A stretch of 64,000 nt of DNA from Phymatolithon calcareum (Eukaryota > Rhodophyta > Florideophyceae > Hapalidiales): assembly GCA_977006965.1 (NCBI GenBank), contig OZ345358.1, positions 2,108,001 to 2,172,000 on the forward strand, read 5' to 3'. A program made the position numbers and the translations under genes. Of this stretch, positions 1 through 12,333 are shown in pieces. Positions within the stretch are counted from its first letter, which is position 1. Every line of letters starts with the position of its first letter. Below the pieces are notes generated by a model. That model was not told the origin of the DNA. It saw nothing but the letters and a program-made list of their open reading frames with translations, and searched no databases.

Positions 1-1
1 G

Positions 2-163
2 GGGAAGCGAGAAAAGGTGATTGGAGAACCGGTTTTGCATGCAATGCAGATGACGGATGAGGGGAAGAAAGTGATTATGGATGCGGTATTTGAGGGGATT
101 AAGAGTAGGCAGGAGAGCCTGAGAAACCTTGTGGAATCCTGGAAAGCGGCTGTGAAGAATTAG
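2..163 (+). CDS. C-terminus of an unrecognised protein (5' end outside window)
   Basis: The second frame is open from the first base to a TAG at 161-163 and gives 53 residues. The end of the peptide is helical and charged (GIKSRQESLRNLVESWKAAV), as expected for a real C-terminus. I do not recognise the family. No start is present because the gene begins left of the window. Codon choice looks like that of the intact host genes further right, and no transposon motif is visible. It could also be a chance open frame, because the stretch is short. Confidence 0.45.
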   Translation, partial: GKREKVIGEPVLHAMQMTDEGKKVIMDAVFEGIKSRQESLRNLVESWKAAVKN

Positions 164-396
164 TAAGTGTTGAGTGTATCATCGTGCTGTGGAAATGTTG
201 TAGAGTTGCAAACTAAACTTAATTTAACAGGTGCAATGCAGGCTCTGCATCACAATAATCGGAAGGGAGGGTCATTTTCTTGTAGGTAAGGGCTTTATAG
301 TGGAACTGAGAGCGTCTAATGCACAGTAAGTAAATATTTCGAATGCCCAGGTCGGCTCATTGGCTTTTTCCTCACCAAATGACCCTTTCGTGATCG

Positions 397-738
397 TTAC
401 TCTTCATGAACGTCACAATTTTTCATATATATCGATTTGCGGTTTCGTCGTTTTCTCTGAGTCTCCGTAGTACTCTCAGTGTCACTTCCACTTAATAGAT
501 CAGCATCCGCAGAGGAATATTGACGCCTGCGACTCTTACCTTTCGCCCTTCTATGATTTCTCTGCTCTTTTCTGGAGTTGAATGCACGACTAGCACTAAT
601 ATTTGCACCGGCATTGCCACGCTTACGCGCGGAACCCGGAACATGTTTTCCAAGCCCTGTTGAATAGACCGCTTGCCCACTAGGCACACGATTATTACGC
701 GTTCTTTCCGGCTGCTCTTCCTCATCCATGTTATTCAT
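397..738 (-). CDS. Unrecognised basic, low-complexity ORF
   Basis: An ATG at 738 opens a 113-residue frame that begins MNNMDEEEQPERTRNN. It is rich in Arg, Lys, Ser and Asn, has a basic middle (RRAKGKSRRRQ) and an acidic Ser/Thr patch (SGSDTESTTE). No domain is recognisable; the composition suggests a nucleic-acid-binding or disordered protein. It lies on the strand opposite the tnp2 transposase, as does the ORF at 1580-2335, which has a similar Arg/Ser-rich tail. The two could be exons or accessory ORFs of one transposon, but no splice sites or element ends were found to prove this. It could be spurious. Confidence 0.3.
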   Translation of the reverse strand: MNNMDEEEQPERTRNNRVPSGQAVYSTGLGKHVPGSARKRGNAGANISASRAFNSRKEQRNHRRAKGKSRRRQYSSADADLLSGSDTESTTETQRKRRNRKSIYMKNCDVHEE

Positions 739-1579
739 GTACACTTGAGTTGTGTTTGGAGCTTATGATGCTTCATATTGACAAGGTTGAAGCGAAAGAG
801 AGCAAATGTCTCCCAAAACCCCACTGCAACTTGGAGTACTGGATATTCCCTCTTAAACTTTGCACACACACTGGCGAACTCTATGAGAAAAGTGCTACCA
901 TCGTTATCTCAGCTTGTTTCTATTTCTTTCCCAAATGATGCCCATAGAATGCATTGCCTCCCTTGAAAATGATTTAACGGTCCCCTCCATCTGGGTAATC
1001 GCTATTCTTCCATCCGTTTTTGCCGCTTCATTATACCCAGTGAGGTGAGTTGAGTACTGTAAGATATCTGGATAATACACGAAAATATATCCAATATGTC
1101 TGTATGATGGACATGTGAGAACTGTGCGATACTCTGGGTATCAATTACTCTAGATGTATTGATATCTTCCGATGGCCTGAACGATATTCCAATGTTGCCT
1201 TGATACATTGATGATAGCTGTATGTTCTCCTTTTGATTTTTTTAAACTCTATTGATACGCTTTTCACACCTGAGAAAGACAAGCCAATCGTCACACTACC
1301 AAAAACAGCAGTGCGAAATGGAGAGTTTGGTGGGCACAGATAGAACATCGCAGGCAAAGGCGACTGTCTACTACCGCTTTATTCGTTCTGAATATCAAAA
1401 CTGATATTCCTACAGAGACGCCATTGCCTACTGTAGAGATTGCAACGCACTGCGTAGCAACTTCAAAGAATGGTATTCATTAAAAATGAGGAGAAGAACT
1501 TGTTCCTATACTTCGGCTCAAGATATCAATCCGGGCGACAGAGGTACAAAATGAACCCGAGCCGTGTTCTAAACTAAGC
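739..1579. other. No recognisable gene
   Basis: AT-rich sequence with only short, mutually overlapping frames on both strands. None has a recognisable motif or steady codon use. It separates the two minus-strand ORFs and could be an intron or spacer of one transposon transcript, but clear donor and acceptor sites were not identified. Confidence 0.4.
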
Positions 1580-2335
1580 TCAGCGACGAGAGCGACGTGC
1601 GCGAGGAGCCACTCCGGACTCAAGAGCAGGACCAGATTCACGGTCTGCGTCCGACCTTGAATGTCGATTGGATCTCCGTGCGCGACTAGATGCTCTACCA
1701 CGCGCACTGGGCCGGACTAAATTGCAGTGGATAGATCGATTCCTGTTGGAGACTGACAGAAACGGAGAACGGGATGAGTTTCCATGTAGAACATCTTCAG
1801 GGACGACCCCTTGATCGTCTGATACATTTCCTTCTTCTTCGTTTTGACCTTGACCACGACCTGTAGCATTCTCCATACGATTCCTCTTATTTCGTCGCAG
1901 GGCTTCCTTAATGAATCCTTCCGCAGCCCAGTTATTTTGTGCCCACTGTAGCATCGGAAAGCTCCTCTCTAGCCCTTTTCGGACATTCTTCAGGTCCTCG
2001 TACCGGGTGAAACGAATTGAAGAATACGTGTTCTTTCCCTGATTAAGACCTATTGCTCCAGCGCCATGGCCATAAAGGAGAGTACGGACAAGACGAAGAA
2101 TAGCGTTTGCGTCCTCATGCTTCATGGGCTCAGTGCAGTAATCCACGTCCAGAAGATCCTTTCCCATAAATGCATTGTGGACAATGTTGAACACTTCGCG
2201 CATCCCGCGTTGGGAGCCTTTTCCTGCAACACCATCGCGACCAGGCTTTCTTGACTCAGTGACTAGTGGAACAGGGAGACAGCCTGTCTGCATTCGCGGC
2301 TCGTTTTCACCAGCCCAATTCTCGTCGGGACTCAT
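1580..2335 (-). CDS. Unrecognised 251-residue protein, possibly a CACTA accessory ORF
   Basis: The frame runs from an ATG at 2335 to a stop at 1580. Residues ~45-160 look like a folded, mainly helical domain (for example RGMREVFNIVHNAFMGKDLL and ERSFPMLQWAQNNWAAEGF). An acidic linker (NEEEGNVSDDQ) and an Arg/Ser-rich tail ending RARRSRR follow. I do not recognise the fold. It reads divergently from the tnp2 transposase that starts about 1.4 kb to the right. CACTA elements often carry a second protein besides the TNP2-like transposase, so an accessory role is possible, but that is inference. An unrelated host gene is the alternative. Confidence 0.4.
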   Translation of the reverse strand: MSPDENWAGENEPRMQTGCLPVPLVTESRKPGRDGVAGKGSQRGMREVFNIVHNAFMGKDLLDVDYCTEPMKHEDANAILRLVRTLLYGHGAGAIGLNQGKNTYSSIRFTRYEDLKNVRKGLERSFPMLQWAQNNWAAEGFIKEALRRNKRNRMENATGRGQGQNEEEGNVSDDQGVVPEDVLHGNSSRSPFLSVSNRNRSIHCNLVRPSARGRASSRARRSNRHSRSDADRESGPALESGVAPRARRSRR

Positions 2336-3612
2336 TCAGAATAATTTGTCTGCGGCTGCATTGAATAACGTGTCTGTCAATCGCAAACAGTCTATCAACG
2401 CAGAAAGCTAGACTTATATATGGGAAGCAGGATTATTCTGTCGGTTCGAGTTCTAATTGACCGTAACTTTGTGAAAGAAGCCCAAACGAAAAAGGATCAA
2501 ATTGTAAGCCCTTGTTTATGGAAATCAGTGATCTATATGTGCTCTTAAATATATAATTTTGTCACGATTTGGGTCCGAGACCCCAACACGCTGCTATTCA
2601 GGTGTGTCATGAGCAATAGTGATACCGTTTGGCCTTCATAAAAACATCGCATTCGCTCAATTAATACTTTTTGCGTATAAATTACACACTCGTGACGATT
2701 AGAAACTCCGATATTAGCAGAAAAATATCGCCAAGGTTTTTTCAATCTTTTCTCCAAACCAGAACGAAAACAGTTCGATTCCTTCCTGCATCCTGCCGCC
2801 ATTGACATAGCGATGAAGCTATGTGCGTTTCACCGGTCATAACCAGTTCTATACTTAGGCCTACAAAATTTCATTTGAATCGAACGATTGTCCGAGCTTG
2901 TTTTGGGTCTAAAAAGGGGAAGCGAAATACTATTATTTCCCGGTTTTTAAGGCGTTCTGGAACGATAATGGCCCGAAGAGCTCAGGGATCTGTAATGGCC
3001 AAAAATGTCATCATGTTGCGCAATAAATTTGTTATACATATCTCATGTCTCCCGCCTAGGAAATAAGTGGCCAAATTACTCCCCAATTATAGTTCCCGCC
3101 GGGTGAGATAATCTATGTCACCTCGACGACCAAAACGAAAAGGGGAAATCTACTACCTCAAAACAGGGCTGATAATCCGCTTACTTGTGTCAACTTTCGG
3201 GACCGGCCATGATTCGAAACCACTTGGTAGTCCCGTGGCCGTAATTGCAGTCGCTCGGATCTTGCGCGAGCGCCTCGAGACCAACATCATGCCCTTTTCA
3301 CGGCCTTCGTTATTCCTCATCATGTCCGGTCCCTTTGTTTTAGGGACGCAAAATTAGATCTGTATCAAACGAATCTCCCAGCTAGTTTTAAGTCTTCCGA
3401 TTGTCTCAGCTAGTGTCGCCTCGTTCGAGAGAATCTGCGCCAAGCTCCTGTTCTTTAATCAGAATGGTATTTTGTCCAGAATGTTTAATAACTGAGCAGC
3501 AGTTTTACTGTTTACATAACCTGAATCGAAATAGGAACGAAGAGAATTACTAATTTTGGCGAACCAGCACCAAACAGAACTCTTCTCAAAGATAAGGAGT
3601 ACACTATAAGTA
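2336..3612. other. Spacer between divergent ORFs, no gene seen
   Basis: No frame here shows recognisable protein similarity. The sequence lies between the minus-strand ORF ending at 2335 and the transposase frame open from 3613, so it would contain both promoters if these belong to one element. CACTATAAG occurs at 3602-3610, but no matching inverted end was found downstream, so I do not call it a terminus. Confidence 0.35.
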
Positions 3613-3726
3613 TTGAGAGCGGCTCTATTGATCCTTCATTTCAGCAAACTAAAACTCCAGCCAATTATTACATCATCAACGGACACTCCCCAAACAGGGC
3701 TGTTACGCTCAGTTCAAGGAAGCGCC

Positions 3727-6628
3727 ATGAGTCCTTTTCGTGCGAGGAAGAGAAGGAAAAAGTGGGAAACTCATCGAAACTCAGGCAGAGAAGACCGTTC
3801 TATGCGTACTGATCAGGAGCGAGAACTAGGTCTGACGACTGAAAACTCTATAGATGAATCACATTTCTCGGAATCATCAGCTCAATCCTCATTTAGCGCC
3901 GGTTCCGCTCTCGAGTCAAGTACTGAAAACGAAACTTTGGACCGGTCGAGCGAAATCGCATCTATACCATTCGATTGTTCCCCAGAATCTACAAAGGAGG
4001 ACAATCTCGCAAGAAAATCTTCTAAGTGCGGATCTGTAAACGCTTCCCCTCCAGAGTCCGTTCTGGGAAGTGACCACGCATCTTTTTCAAGTTTTGATGT
4101 TGGCGACTCTGAGAAAGAGAGAGCGTCGGTCAAATATCTTGAGATTTTAGAGCTGCTGGAAAGGGGGAAGACATCCCGAACCACAATCTCCAAAATCATG
4201 GCACTTGATTTGATTAATTCGCCGTATTCCTACGACGTCATCTCACACTACATATGGAAAAGGACAGGAATCACTAAGCGATGGCTCCCTATGTGCCGCA
4301 AAGGGCATTCTGTGGCCGCTGGAGAGCTCCAGGGATCACAAAAGTGTCCCGCAGAATATCAGGAAATGAAGGGAATGTCCACTAGATGTGCACAACCGAT
4401 GGATATTTCGACTCGATTCTGGTACAAAAATCTCTCTGACCAACTGAAAGCGTTTTGTCGTGAAAAGGTCTGGCTTGAAATGATCGTTCAGGGTTGTGAA
4501 AGATCACGAAACGCTGCACTGGGTAATGCACCGGAAGTCCTGTCTGACTATTACGACGGAGAGGTATTTCGAAAGCTGCATGAGGAGAGGATGCGTAAAT
4601 GGGATCCAATTTCAGAAGTCATTGTATTTCTGTCACTGTCCAGCGATGGGTTTACCGTTCGTGAGGAGCAAAGCCGAACTCATGACGCTTGGCCCGTCGT
4701 TTTCAATATGCTAAATGTGGACGTCTCCTGCAGATTCAGAGCCGAAAACGCACTCATCACAGCTTTCATCCCGGGTACGCACATTGGCAAATATTTTGAC
4801 ACGTTTCTTGTTCCTATTGTGGAAGACCTCGTCAGTCTAGAGCACGGTATTCAAACATTCTGTGCGGACGGACAGAGAGAACTCTTTATGCGTTTGTGCT
4901 TTTCGTCACCGGTGACTGGCCTGCAAGTACTAAGCTCAGTGGGTACTGGGGGCATAACTCCAGCATGCCATGCAGATTGTGTCACAGGGAACAGAAGCAT
5001 TCCAAGGAGGCTGGTTGTATGTGCATTTTTCCTTTTGGTGGGAGAGGAGCAGTACAAGAAGCTCTCGAAGAAACAGAGGGTAATACCAATCCTACCTCGG
5101 AACTGCGCTGGCTCCAGAACGAGTGTCCCGGTCCTCGGACGAGTGATGAAACAGCCTCAGTTTGGGCACTTATGGACAGAAACTCTCTCCCCGTGAATTT
5201 GGTTGTTTCCGGTCAGCATTTGCGCTCTTTTACTCAACTGACAAGAATAACAGGGATTAAGCGGCGTCCCATACTATCGAGACTAACTCTTGACTACACT
5301 AAATCGTTCCCGTTTGACCCGATGCACTTGTGCCTATCTGGGTGGGTTAAACATCTTACCTTTCTCTCCTTGGGCTTACACAAAAAGACAGTTGCTCTGT
5401 CTTCTCCCTATGTCATCTCCGAAGCAGTGCAAATAAGAGCGCAAAACGCTTTGAAAGACAATCTTGGAAGCATACCAGCCTCTTGGGGTCGACCGCCACT
5501 GCCATTTCAGTTCATTCGAAGATATAAAGCGGAGGACTGGAAAAGTCTCGGATTGCATTACGGAGCTCTTCTTTTTCGCGGTGCGAATGTCGATAATCGC
5601 CTTACTCGTCTTTGGGTGCTTACATCTCAAATGCTTGACATTGTGTTTGACCATACGCCAGATGCTGCAGCCGTTTCAGAGCTTCGCGCTATTGTTCAAA
5701 CAGCACACGCTCTTTCGCAGATATATTCTTTATCGACGATTCCCATAAGTTCTGCTTCACCCCTACAACTCATGCTATTCTACACCTCGCGGACATGATG
5801 AACGATTGTGGACCGCTGACCACTGTGTCTCAGTTCATTGTGGAGCGACTGGTGGGGGAAATTGGATCGAGGGCACAGTCGTCCGTGCGAATTGAAGCTC
5901 ACCTCTTCCACCACAACAATACTCTACTTGGACTCAAGCTTTTACGCGCTCGTAAAATGCTGTCGATTGCATCCGGACCATCATCTGAGGACAGAGAAAA
6001 TGAACACATTACTCAGTACTTATACAAAAGCACGGTTGCAGGTGGGGAAAAAAGGCTGGAAGAAGCGAAAGTATTCTTAAGTGCGAGCTTAGGAGACGAA
6101 GGGACGAGCGTTTCAATTTCTTGCTTGCGAAAAGTACAAATGATTCATTTCAAAAGGGGTCAGCGATCATTTAGCATGGAGTGCTACGAGCGATACCGGC
6201 TCCGAAAGGCAAACAACTCATCGGATTCCAGGCAGAAGTGCTGGGTGGCTGGACACTTTGAGTCTGAAGAAAACGAGCAAGGGGGAATAAATATATACTA
6301 TGGCCGAGTAAACGAGATATGGCATGTTGAGCATAAGTACGTCAACAAAAGTTGTCAGACAGTGAACGGCGATGACTTGCTCTTGCGAATCGACTGGGAA
6401 AATGACCTAACTATTGACAAACTCTCACGTTGTCCTTATGCTTCTATTAATCGAAGAGGAGTTCCAACAAAATCAAAATGGCGGACTGTTGAGCTAGCTG
6501 GCTGCATTGACAGATGCATTGGGTATTTTGATGTTAACAGTCGGCGCTACTTTCTAGACGTAATGAAAGACAAGTTAGATGTGCTCCGTGGATCGGCAGG
6601 GTTCCGTCTTCGAGGAGTTTGTTCTTGA
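3727..6628 (+). pseudogene. CACTA-superfamily (tnp2-like) transposase with two frame breaks
   Basis: TNP2-type proteins cut and paste CACTA elements. The first ATG of the open frame is at 3727, and the frame is open from 3613. The N-terminus is Ser/Glu-rich. The family signatures follow in order: DYYDGEVFRKL near 4549-4581, SLSSDGFTV, AWPVVFNMLNVD, an ENALITAFIPGTHIGK block, then TGDWPASTKLSGYWGHN and a Cys-rich CRLCH. Next come FDPMHLCLSG, a THAILHLADM block, SQFIVERLVGEIG, and a C-terminal CYERYRLRKA/YYGRV region ending at 6628. The reading frame must change twice, once near 4880 and once near 5740, and each change fits loss of one base. Apart from these breaks roughly 960 codons are open, so the copy may have died recently or the breaks may be assembly errors. 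Element termini were not found. Confidence 0.8.
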
Positions 6629-9600
6629 CCGCCGTATTTTACGCAAATTATGAATTGTTGCTTTGGAAGTAGATTAGAATCGCATCTCGCTTAGTCCCTT
6701 TTGCCTTTTCCGCATAAATTCTAATCTCAATTATGTGGTTATGTCCGAGTTCATAGGCTGTCTAAGTGTCATGTGGAGTTTACCGTAAGCGTATACGTGT
6801 CTGCAGAAGAGAAAACTCTCAATTCCTCTGAGGAAAGTCTATCATGACATAGAAGATTCCAAAGATTCATTATGAAGCTCTGGAAGTTTCTGTGTCACCC
6901 TATGTGAGATCGATCGAATTTCTAATTGGCCGAGAGTTCCGGTTTGGTGCCAACCCTCTCAGATGACTACAATCCTTGACCATCTACCAAGCCATAGAGG
7001 TGCATCCGACCGAATTGCAATCCCGCTCTCTGGAATAATTGAGGATGATATTGCAGTGTCAGTGATGGCGGCGGCATTGTATGAGACGATTGGAGCTACA
7101 GTACTTGCTCTGCTACGCATGCAAAGGGTATTTTAATCTAAGAATTGCATTGCTCAAAGAGTTTATTTGTCTTCACACTATTGGACAAAGAATTCTGTAC
7201 AGCACGTGTTCTCATCTCGATGTCATTCCGAAACAAAAGCCCACATCGCCGTCGCCGATATCTGCAGATAAAATGTTACCACCACAGAGGTATCACAACC
7301 ATGCAACCGACTGTGACGGAAAGCTGAAGGAAAAACTCACATTTGCATTTGGCGCTTTTTACCGCTGATAAGAGTCAGAGCCCCATCTTCTTGGGCTCTC
7401 AACCGAGAACAATGCATTTGATCAACCAAGCGTGGGGAAATGCCATATGCGTCGTACACTGAATTGTGATTTAAGGTACTGCGCAGCTGCAACACACAAG
7501 ATTTTCATTTGAAGTCTCTCAGCGCTACTGACATCCAATTTGAACTTGCGTTTCTCGAGAGTGCGGAGCTTTGTAATGCTTTCCTTCAATCGAGCATCAC
7601 TCAATGACAGGTCTAAAAGGTCCGTACAAGCGCCAAGTACGCGTTACGCGAGCGACGCTTTCACTTAGCGCAGAAAATTCTTCTATGTCGTCCCGCTGCG
7701 AGAAGGTCGGCTTTAATTGCAACTTACGGTGGACTAAATTAGCCGTATGCGTCCATCAATTGCATCCAGTCACCCTTTGCGACTTCCCGTAACGATCATG
7801 ATCAACGTATCCAAGACCACGAATTCAACTTGGAATGAGCATATTCATGTTTTAGGTATGCACAATGGAACTCTCATCGCTCTTCTGCATGATACATTGG
7901 TTCAGTGCTATGAATGCTGATGGATTTCATAATCGCTATTTTTTCAATCTTCAATTTCTATTTCACAGACCGCTATGTGTCTGATTTTGAGAACATTGGA
8001 AGAGACCGAGCGCCTTTTTTTCTCGTCAATTGAAGTCCATCCCTGACAAATTTGGCTGCACCCTAAATGTACACACGGGAAGAGCCGGGATTGAGAGGAC
8101 GTACGGCAAGGCCAGTTTTGCAAGTCGAAATTCTTCTTCGGAGTGCGCATATCTAGGCGCGATTAACGGTTGAATAGGCCCCAGGGCTGGCGAATGACTG
8201 AAAAGCTGACGTGAGAGCGATGTTTCAAATTTGTTTTGCCACGAGAAATGTTGGCATCCAAGTCATTTATTTAGCATGCACATCTTGGAATCCGAAAAGT
8301 ACGTCAGAGACGATTTACCTAACTCTGTGATTGCCATCGATACTGACATCCTAACATCTGAATGCGCCGGCAGCGCTCCAGTTTTCTGTGAAAATAATAA
8401 CCGATTCATATTCAAACAGTTCAAATCCAAATCTCTTGCCAATGATCCGCACCGCCACCACGGCAACTGAGCTTTCAACAAGCGCACTACATCTCGCGCT
8501 CCACTTCCGGGGTGTTCCAGGTCAGCTGATGTACCTCTTCGTGGAAACCAGCGGTTTATGAAGTGATGCGCTATCCAGTTTGGTCGACAGTACTGCAACA
8601 ACATGGAGCTTTGGAATTCGCATTGCAAAGTCGCCACAAGAGCACTTAAGAGTGAGCGCACGATCTTCACGGTGCACCAACGGACACAACTTCTACCGAT
8701 AACACCGAGCGCTCTAAGCGAAATGTAGAGGCCGACTTGACAGCGAAATGACGTATTTCCGCCGTGTATGCCGCCTGCGCCGAGATCTGTCGTTCTACGA
8801 CCCTAGTTTAACAGTGCTTTAAGCTCGACGCCATATGCATACAGCGCGCATAGTACATACGAATCGGTATGTAGCGCGCATCACTTCTATTGTCCAGCAC
8901 CGCAGAGCATAGAACCGCGAAGATGAAGGCGATATGGAAGATTAGTCCAGGCCAGTGCAAGTGGGAATGCAGATGTGATGCATTTCTACGCAAGAATTGA
9001 AAATATTTTGAAAACTATGAAACTCACGGTCCAAAATTAATTTATTTCAATCCTTACCAATATAAGATTGACAAGTGGACTATTGTCAATCAAGCATATT
9101 CACATATAATTAGTACAGTTAACCAATAGTAATGTTTCTGATACGCGCTCGAAGCCATTTCTACATGAAGTACTTCTCCGTTATATCGTAAAGATGTCAT
9201 TGCACAATCATTGAGAGTGCGGTTAACGGCTGTCATAGAATGGGAAATTGTCCATCTAATAAGTATCATGAAAATACATTTACTGGATCATAGGGAAATC
9301 ATATGCGCAATGTTAGATATCCACAAATGTATCGATCCTTGTTCATCAGCGAGAGATCAACGGCAGATCAAGAACGAATCAATTCACCTCACTGGGATAA
9401 TTTTCAATGACATGTCGTAAAGAGCATCCTACGGAAAACGAAGAACCTTTTTTCGTGGTGCGGTTTTAGTTTGGCTTTGGAATTGTTCTTTTATATTCCA
9501 GACATGAACCTCAAACAGTCTTGACTCTGTTGTTCCGCATCTCAGTAGTTTCAAGGCGAGCGACCACTGCTGTAGTAGCTGTATTTGCCATTTCTTCGTC

Positions 9601-9839
9601 AAATCTAGCGATCGTGGATGTCAAATTGTCTTCAATATGTGTTCCAGGGCGTCCAGCCTAGATAGTACGAAATTGTCTGGATCACCGTCTGAGTGATCCA
9701 AAATTTCAGAGCTCTCCGCATTGTCCTGCGGGTAAAGGATTTCGAATGGGCTCTCGCATACCGTTTTCCCTCTGGGATCTTGGGGCAATTCATCTTCAGT
9801 CATTGTCCGAAGAGCGCCACATTATTCAATGACGCAGCT
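6629..9839. other. Gene-poor stretch with short coding-like fragments
   Basis: No complete gene is recognisable. A 57-codon frame at 6963-7136 (+) contains SGIIEDDIAVSVMAAALYET and looks protein-like, with a second plausible frame just upstream in another register, so it may be a relic. The frames at 7422-7604 (-) and 8263-8670 (-) have reasonable composition but no known motif. A 10-bp inverted pair (agattagaat / attctaatct) flanks 6670-6727 just after the transposase. The rest is AT-rich and uninformative. Confidence 0.3.
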
Positions 9840-10095
9840 CCCTCCACCAACATTTTATGTTGTGCTGAGTCTAGGTTTTCAAAATGTAAATACAATTTTA
9901 TTTCAGTTGACACCAAACGATGTGTCTCCCTGAAAATACTTTCGAATAGCCCTCTCCCAAAAATGCTTTATGTTGTGCCGAGTCTTTGTTTTCAAAATGT
10001 AAATACGAATTTATTTCAGTTCACACGCAGGACTGTGTCTCCCTGAACATACTTACAAATCGCCCTCTCTCAAAGTGTTGCGCTGAGAGTCCGAA
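9840..10095. repeat. Tandem repeat, ~110-113-bp unit, two full copies plus a partial third
   Basis: Units start at CCCTCCACC (9840), CCCTCTCCC (9950) and CCCTCTCTC (10063). Each full unit contains the words TTTTCAAAATGTAAATAC, TTTATTTCAGTT and TGTGTCTCCCTGAA in the same order. The third unit breaks off after GCGCTGAGAGTC. The array lies just upstream of the second tnp2-like relic and could be a subterminal repeat of that element, as CACTA elements often have; this assignment is an inference. Confidence 0.75.
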
Positions 10096-10452
10096 TTACG
10101 GTACTACTCTTGAAACACCTCCAAACGATGCAGTACTATCTATGTCCAGCGCTGTATGGATCAGATGTAATGTTCTCTCAAGAAGATGGGGAACGACTCA
10201 AGAACACAAAAGAATTACAGAGAAGGGATTGAAGTTGAGTCCACCAGATGCCGACCTCTACACTGCAGTACCCCTCGTGGATATTTACCTCTCTTCGAGT
10301 GATAGGGAAGACAGGAATCGAACGCATATGGAGGACAATCGGAATGGGGAGAAACGTAGGGAAGTTTCAAAACAGATTCTGAGAGATTTTTCGCCAGCCC
10401 TTCGCAGGGTTCCTCTCCAAGCCAATATACTTCGGAAAGTCAAGAGGAAGAA

Positions 10453-12333
10453 ATGAGTGACGACATAGTGGGGACTCCCGCTCCAACCAATGCTTCGAGT
10501 TCCACATTCTCGAGCACCACCGACATTAATGACGGTGTTGCTTCGCTTTTCAAGATTACAGGTGACACTAAACAGGGACACCAAGCCTTATCAATTTTCC
10601 TTGAAGGCTCCTTGGAGCCATGTGACTTTGCCAAATGCAGTGGTGCAATCAAGAGCTATAGCGTGTTACAATTGTTGCCAAGACTCAGGGCTAGACTTCA
10701 AAGCGAGATCTATGGTCCCCATCTTTTCGAATACCACAGAGCTAGACTGGAAGAAATTGGAAAAGGCGAGGAAGTGAGTTTATTCTGCGATTTTTACGAC
10801 GGGAAGCTCCTTCGTGAATATATCCAAAAAGCAGAGGTGCCAAGCATTTTGAAAATGACGTGCTTCTAGTTCTCAGAGGTGATAGTGCGCAGCTCTGCAC
10901 CTCCGGTGAGTACTATTTTTGGCCATTCGTCGCAACTATTGGAAACTTACCAGCAGCGGTAAAAACATCTAACATGCTACCAATCATGTGCATTCCGGGG
11001 CCGAAGAAGCCTTCAGGTCTTCTGTCTTTTCTCTCTCCTCTTCTTGATGAGCTAGAAGAACTTGAAAAAGTCCTGCAATGTACGCTTTGGGACGGAAGTG
11101 TTGTAACGCTACGAGTTCACGTTATTATATTTCTTGGGGACTCCCGAGCCATTTGCAAGTTCTACTGTCTCAAGGGAAGTAATGGATACAGACCATGCAG
11201 ATTCTGCGTTATTTTTGACAATAATGATAACCCAAGCAAAGCAGTGTACAATTCTGGTTTCCTGGTGCACATAAACGAGGTAGAAACCCCTTCGGACCCC
11301 CACACAATACCCGCTCCGAACAACAGTTGGGACAGAAAAGATATTTTGGAAACTACATAAGATCTCTAAACGTGTCAGTATTTGCACGTATACAATGCAT
11401 CTTATTCTTCACCTTGAGGAGAATGTGGAGAAGTGCGGGCCTCTTCTAAATTACTCTCAATTTCCAATGGAAAGGTTTTTCTTGGCGTGATCGTGCATTC
11501 TTTACACGCGCGAAACTTGGCAGCAGAGCCCGTTCGCGAGATCCGTCGTCTAATGGAATCGTACAAGAACTGTATTATGCGAACTGGAACTGAACATTCA
11601 TCGGGGAATACAAAGTTTTCGGGAGATGTGTACCATTTTCCACGACCAGACATGCGCATAAAATCAAACGTGAAAGGCATGGAAGAATTATTTTTTGCCA
11701 CCCAAATCGTGATTCGACAATAATCGACTTTGACAGTGAGGTTAACGTTCCACTTCGATCCCAGCTCGAAAAATTTTACGAAGCAAGACTTGACATTGGA
11801 TTTAGTGAGGTTGTTGCACTTGTCTCTAGGCACGAATATGTGAAATTGGGGAACAGAATGGCTTTCGAGAACCAGTTCAATGACGAAGCAAGAGTGAACT
11901 ATATAAGTATGGAGCACGATAATCCAAGATTGAGGAAAGCATTTTACGTGGCCTGCAGATTGACGAAAAAGAAGAGGAATGCAATCCCGAGTCTCTGTAC
12001 TACGGAAAGCTAAAGAATTTTTTGTCGCACGAAATTTATCTCGGGGAAGCGAGGAGAGTGTACGTGTTCGTGCTGGCGTCTTGGATGGTGAATGGAATCG
12101 AGAAGGGGGAGAATGGACTGATTTTCGCGAAGAAAAAACTGGACCCTGCCCGTATATTCTCTCCATCGTCTACTGAAAGCGCTGAAGTTTTACAAAGGCA
12201 GATTTATATCGTGGAGACTTTCCTGGGCACAAGAAGACGAAGTAAGCATAGAACCTATTTTGTCGATCCTGAGCAACAAAGGGAGACATTACTGAGCCAG
12301 GCCTGCGAAGTTACTCTCCGAATTACTTGCTAG
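10453..12333 (+). pseudogene. Second CACTA/tnp2-like transposase, heavily decayed
   Basis: The frame from the ATG at 10453 carries the family signature FCDFYDGKLLREY. It is broken near 10840, and the next frame continues with ENDVLLVLRGD, YYFWPFVATIGNLPAAVKTS, MCIPGPKKPSG, FLSPLLDELEELEKVL and GYRPCRFC. These are the canonical TNP2 blocks in order. Weaker pieces follow in several frames: a GDVYHFPRPDM block near 11620, YYGKLKNFLSHEIYLGEA near 12000 and a final YFVDPEQQRE near 12260, which correspond to the C-terminal domain of the copy at 3727-6628. At least four frame changes or stops make it non-functional. Its sequence is well diverged from the first copy, so the two are probably different families rather than a recent duplicate. 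The 254-residue minus-strand frame at 11402-12166 is its antisense shadow. Confidence 0.75.

Noticed and set aside
295-3610. TTATAGTG (295-302) and CACTATAA (3602-3609) as CACTA element ends
   Set aside because: They are in the wrong relative orientation to bound an element containing the transposase, and the shared part is only 8 bases.
11402-12166. 254-codon minus-strand frame
   Set aside because: It is antisense to the decayed tnp2-like relic, whose plus-strand peptides match family blocks; the minus translation has no motif.
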